A DNA stretch of 9,586 nucleotides from Tannerella sp. (GTDB lineage Bacteria; Bacteroidota; Bacteroidia; Bacteroidales; Tannerellaceae), in assembly GCA_031282485.1 (NCBI GenBank), contig JAITDQ010000291.1:1-9586 (forward strand). The letters run 5' to 3'. The number at the start of each line of letters is the position of its first letter. Position 1 is the first letter of the stretch. Shown piece by piece: positions 6,854-9,586 of the stretch. Position numbers and translations under genes: made by a program. Below the pieces are notes generated by a model that worked only from the letters and a program-made list of their open reading frames with translations, did no database searches and was not told the origin of the DNA.

Positions 6854-8185
6854 ATGAACGGGACAGCGTCGACCATAAACAGGAACATATTAAGGCTTGC
6901 CATCCCCAATATGATTTCAAATATCGTCATTCCCCTGCTGGGAATGGTGGATGTTGCCATTGCCGGGTATATCGGTGAAGACGTTAACATTGCCGCGCTT
7001 TCTATCGGTACGACAATCTTCAATTTCATATACTGGAACTGCGCCTTCCTCCGCATGGGCACGAGCGGCATTACAGCTCAGGCTTACGGAGCCGGCGATT
7101 TCAGGGAATGTGCCAACATGCTCGTACGTTCCCTGTGGTTTGCTTTTCTGATGGCCTTACTCCTTGTCGTATTCCGTAAGCCGGCAGGCGACTTCTCGCT
7201 TTACGTCATGCAAGGAAGCGATACCGTACAACGGGTGGCCGGCGAATATTTTTTCGTGCGCATCTGGGCGGCTCCCGCATCCATTTCCCTCTTTGCCGTT
7301 CAGGGCTGGTTCATAGGCATGCAGGACGCCAAAACGCCGATGATTGTTGCGATTCTGTCGGTGATTATGAACGCGGCGTTCAGTCTTCTTTTCGTTTTCC
7401 GCTTTGATATGGGAATCGCCGGTATCGCCCTGGGTACGGTAGTTGCGCAATATATCGGCCTGATAACGTCGTGCATCCTCTGGTTCGTAAAATACCGCGA
7501 ATACATGAAATATTTCGACATCCGGGAATCCCTGCGCTTCGAACCCGTCGTGCGGTTCCTGCATGTGAACAAAGACATTTTCCTCCGTACGGCATGCGTC
7601 GTCGCCGTTTACACGTTTTTCACCGCCGCCTCGGCGCGTTTCGGCGACACGATTCTGACGACAAACGCCCTGCTCATGCAACTGTTTACCCTGTTCTCCT
7701 ACATGTCCGATGGTTTCGCGTATGCCGGCGAAGCGCTCTCCGGCCGTTTTGTCGGCGAACGCAATCCCGGCCTGTTGACGCGTTACATCCGCCGCCTGAT
7801 ATTCTGGTCATTGGTCATAGCCGTACTGTATGTCGGCGTTTACGCCCTGGCATGGCGGGAGATATTAACGATATTTTCACCCTCGGAAGAAGCCTTAAAC
7901 ATGGCGGGGCAATACATCGTCTGGATAATCGCCGTTCCGCTCGCAGGATGTATCCCGTTTATAATAGACGGCATAATGATCGGCGCAACAAAAACAAAAT
8001 TACTGCGAAACACCGTTTTCGTCTCCACCCTGCTGTTTTTCGGAATATTCTACGCCCTCTCCCCTGCCCTGGGCAATACGGCATTATGGCTCTCATTCCT
8101 CGTATTCCTGTTTTCCCGCGGCCTGTTACTGTACCTGTACTCCGGCAAACTTAACGCAAATAAAATAATCGGAGAAGGAACGTAA
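6854..8185 (+). CDS. MATE-family efflux transporter, DinF-like
   Basis: This 443-residue integral membrane protein has the length and hydrophobic pattern of a 12-helix MATE (multidrug and toxic compound extrusion) antiporter in the inner membrane. The first helix carries 'GMVDVAIAGYIG' (30-41) with Asp33, the conserved acidic residue used for H+/Na+ coupling in DinF-type MATEs. 'FLRMGTSGITAQAYG' (65-79) is the typical second-helix signature of that branch. A second MATE repeat follows from about residue 230, with 'YMSDGFAYAGEALSGRFVG' matching the repeat-2 equivalent. Substrates of this group are poorly defined cationic or amphipathic compounds. The start is the ATG 16 nt after the GNAT gene. 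The pairing with an acetyltransferase might reflect modification plus export of one compound, but short spacing alone could equally be an unrelated operon. A 163-nt gap with a possible promoter follows, so the transcript probably ends here. Confidence 0.93.
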   Translation: MNGTASTINRNILRLAIPNMISNIVIPLLGMVDVAIAGYIGEDVNIAALSIGTTIFNFIYWNCAFLRMGTSGITAQAYGAGDFRECANMLVRSLWFAFLMALLLVVFRKPAGDFSLYVMQGSDTVQRVAGEYFFVRIWAAPASISLFAVQGWFIGMQDAKTPMIVAILSVIMNAAFSLLFVFRFDMGIAGIALGTVVAQYIGLITSCILWFVKYREYMKYFDIRESLRFEPVVRFLHVNKDIFLRTACVVAVYTFFTAASARFGDTILTTNALLMQLFTLFSYMSDGFAYAGEALSGRFVGERNPGLLTRYIRRLIFWSLVIAVLYVGVYALAWREILTIFSPSEEALNMAGQYIVWIIAVPLAGCIPFIIDGIMIGATKTKLLRNTVFVSTLLFFGIFYALSPALGNTALWLSFLVFLFSRGLLLYLYSGKLNANKIIGEGT

Positions 8186-8262
8186 AACCTCCGAAGGAAA
8201 AAGTATTTCGATGTGTGCGACAACATTCATCAAAAAAACGATTCCGTTTCGGGAAAAATGCG

Positions 8263-8270
8263 TACCTTTA
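8263..8270 (+). promoter_or_regulatory. Possible -7 box of the gnd promoter
   Basis: TACCTTTA matches seven of the eight bases of TAnnTTTG. No TTTG is present at the expected ~19-nt distance upstream (8240-8243 reads GATT), so the call rests on the -7 box and on position in the only sizeable intergenic gap before gnd. If used, the leader is about 70 nt and includes the hairpin at 8285-8308. Confidence 0.35.
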
Positions 8271-8284
8271 CGCCCTGAAATAAC

Positions 8285-8308
8285 ACATAACAGACAAAAA
8301 AGTTATGT
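8285..8308 (+). other. Inverted repeat in the gnd 5' leader
   Basis: ACATAAC (8285-8291) and GTTATGT (8302-8308) form a perfect 7-bp A/T-rich stem with a 10-nt A-rich loop. It is not followed by a T-run, so it is not a standard terminator. It could be a protein-binding palindrome or a weak leader hairpin. No known riboswitch class is recognised in 8186-8348, and nothing else in that stretch stands out. Confidence 0.4.
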
Positions 8309-8348
8309 CACTTTAAAGAAACTTATTACTAACAATATTTATTTACGT

Positions 8349-9586
8349 ATGAAAAATTTAGCAGACATTGGCTTGATTGGTTTAGCCGTTATGGGCGAAA
8401 ACCTTGTATTGAACATGGAAAGCAAAGGCTTTACGGTAGCCGTATTCAACCGTACGGTAGAGAAAGTCGACAAGTTCGTGAACGGACGCGGAAAGGGTAA
8501 AAATTTTATCGGCGCACATTCTATCGAAGAACTGTGCAACTCGCTTCAGCGTCCGCGTAAAGTAATGATGCTCGTGAAAGCGGGACGTGCGGTTGATGAT
8601 TTCATCGAACAGATCATACCTCACCTTGAGCCGGGAGACGTAATTATCGACGGGGGAAATACACACTTCCCCGATACGATCCGCCGCACGGCATACGTCG
8701 AAAGCAAAGGCTTGCTGTACATCGGCACCGGCGTGTCCGGCGGGGAAGAAGGCGCCCTGAACGGCCCGTCGATGATGCCGGGAGGCTCACCGGCGGCATG
8801 GGAACTCGTAAAACCCGTTTTCCAGTCTATCTGTGCAAAAGCGGACGGACAACCCTGCTGCGAATGGGTGGGCGAAAACGGCGCCGGCCATTTCGTGAAA
8901 ATGGTTCACAACGGCATCGAATACGGCGACATGCAGCTTATTTGCGAGACTTACCAGATAATGAAAGACCTCCTCGGCATGTCCGCCCCGGAAATGCACG
9001 AAGTCTTCAAAGCGTGGAACAGCGGCGAACTGGACAGTTACCTCATCGAAATAACCCGCGACATTCTGGCATACAAGAACGAAGAAGGCGAAACCGTCGT
9101 CGACAAAATACTCGACACCGCCGGACAAAAGGGAACCGGCAAATGGACAGCCGTTTCCGCCCTCGATCAGGGCGTGCCCCTGACGCTTATCGCCGAGGCT
9201 GTGTTCTCCCGCTGCCTGTCCGCACAAAAAGACGAGCGCGTCATCGCCTCCAAACAGCTTTCAGGCCCCGCCCCGTCATTCACAGGCGACAGGAACGCCT
9301 TCATCGAAGATTTGAAAAACGCCCTTTATGCATCCAAAATCGTATCCTACGCCCAGGGATACATGCTCATGCGCGAGGCGGCGAAAGAATACAAGTGGAA
9401 CCTCAACTACGGCGGAATAGCGCTGATGTGGCGCGGTGGCTGCATCATCCGTTCGGTATTCCTGGGAAAAATCAAAGAAGCGTTCGACCGCAATCCCGGA
9501 CTTACGAACCTGTTGTTAGACCCGTTCTTCAAAGAAAAAGTGATGAGTGCGCAGGCCAGCTGGCGCCGTGTCGTAGCATCGGCCGT
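8349..9586 (+). CDS. gnd: 6-phosphogluconate dehydrogenase, decarboxylating (3' end beyond window)
   Basis: The frame runs open from ATG 8349 to the window edge: 412 full codons of a family normally 468-490 residues, so roughly 60-80 residues are missing by truncation of the window, not by mutation. The N-terminal Rossmann domain has GLIGLAVMG (8-16) and NRT (34-36), the NADP-type fingerprint. IIDGGNTHFPD (99-109) and GVSGGEEGALNGPS (128-141) follow. Catalytic Lys184, Asn188 and Glu191 (KMVHNGIEYGD) correspond to Lys183, Asn187 and Glu190 of the sheep enzyme. The all-helical substrate and dimer domain continues to the edge. It converts 6-phospho-D-gluconate to ribulose 5-phosphate and CO2, yielding NADPH, in the oxidative pentose phosphate pathway. 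A 163-nt gap and possible promoter separate it from the MATE gene, so it is probably a separate transcription unit. Identity is certain. Confidence 0.97.
   Translation, partial: MKNLADIGLIGLAVMGENLVLNMESKGFTVAVFNRTVEKVDKFVNGRGKGKNFIGAHSIEELCNSLQRPRKVMMLVKAGRAVDDFIEQIIPHLEPGDVIIDGGNTHFPDTIRRTAYVESKGLLYIGTGVSGGEEGALNGPSMMPGGSPAAWELVKPVFQSICAKADGQPCCEWVGENGAGHFVKMVHNGIEYGDMQLICETYQIMKDLLGMSAPEMHEVFKAWNSGELDSYLIEITRDILAYKNEEGETVVDKILDTAGQKGTGKWTAVSALDQGVPLTLIAEAVFSRCLSAQKDERVIASKQLSGPAPSFTGDRNAFIEDLKNALYASKIVSYAQGYMLMREAAKEYKWNLNYGGIALMWRGGCIIRSVFLGKIKEAFDRNPGLTNLLLDPFFKEKVMSAQASWRRVVASA

Noticed and set aside
7471..8154. 227-codon + strand frame inside the MATE gene
   Set aside because: The Arg/Pro/His-rich translation is a frame shadow of a GC-rich coding region; the MATE frame is continuous and motif-bearing.
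8242..8255. Small hairpin (CCG-TTT-CGG core) between the MATE and gnd genes considered as a MATE terminator
   Set aside because: The stem is only 3-5 bp with a wobble and has no T-run after it; no convincing terminator was found for the MATE transcript.
1..9586. Search for mobile elements, CRISPR arrays, tRNA/rRNA, defence genes and phage genes
   Set aside because: No transposase, integrase, long terminal repeats, spaced direct repeats, or RNA-gene signatures were seen; gene content is metabolic and contiguous on one strand.
8349..9586. Possibility that gnd is a truncated pseudogene
   Set aside because: The frame is open with all catalytic motifs in place and simply runs off the window edge.

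Overview
This window reads as chromosomal DNA from a member of the Bacteroidota, most likely order Bacteroidales. The evidence is Bacteroides-type -7 promoter boxes (TAnnTTTG) at 55-62 and 756-763, start codons preceded by A/T-rich leaders instead of strong Shine-Dalgarno sites, and protein sequences typical of that group. By eye GC is near 50%. The genus cannot be fixed from sequence alone. All nine genes lie on the + strand and are tightly packed. No insertion sequence, phage gene, tRNA, rRNA or CRISPR array is visible, and the longest non-coding stretch is only 163 bases (8186-8348).

Layout: (1) 92-715, a small polytopic membrane protein of unknown function with its own promoter. (2) 800-3828, a likely three-gene operon: a LacI-family repressor, an SDR oxidoreductase of the D-mannonate/D-fructuronate type, and a PfkB sugar kinase resembling 2-keto-3-deoxygluconate (KDG) kinases. 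A good promoter and a LacI-like palindrome precede it, and a strong hairpin terminator (3835-3880) closes it. (3) 3901-8185, four closely spaced genes: a LarA-family nickel-pincer racemase/epimerase, PdxB (vitamin B6 synthesis), a PAT-like GNAT acetyltransferase, and a DinF-type MATE exporter. (4) 8349 to the window edge, gnd (6-phosphogluconate dehydrogenase), cut off at its 3' end.

Functionally, the first half looks like a hexuronate/aldonate module: fructuronate to mannonate (SDR), KDG to KDPG (kinase), and a LarA homologue that could epimerise a sugar acid at C2, for example D-mannonate and D-gluconate. The nearby gnd consumes 6-phosphogluconate, so a C2 epimerase would link the Ashwell-type hexuronate route to the oxidative pentose phosphate route. 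That link is an inference. Mannonate dehydratase, KDPG aldolase, gluconate kinase and the LarB/C/E cofactor-maturation genes are not in the window. The most notable point is that the LarA homologue keeps the key cofactor and nickel residues of LarA, three of them at identical spacing, while sitting in a sugar-acid cluster and not a lactate locus.
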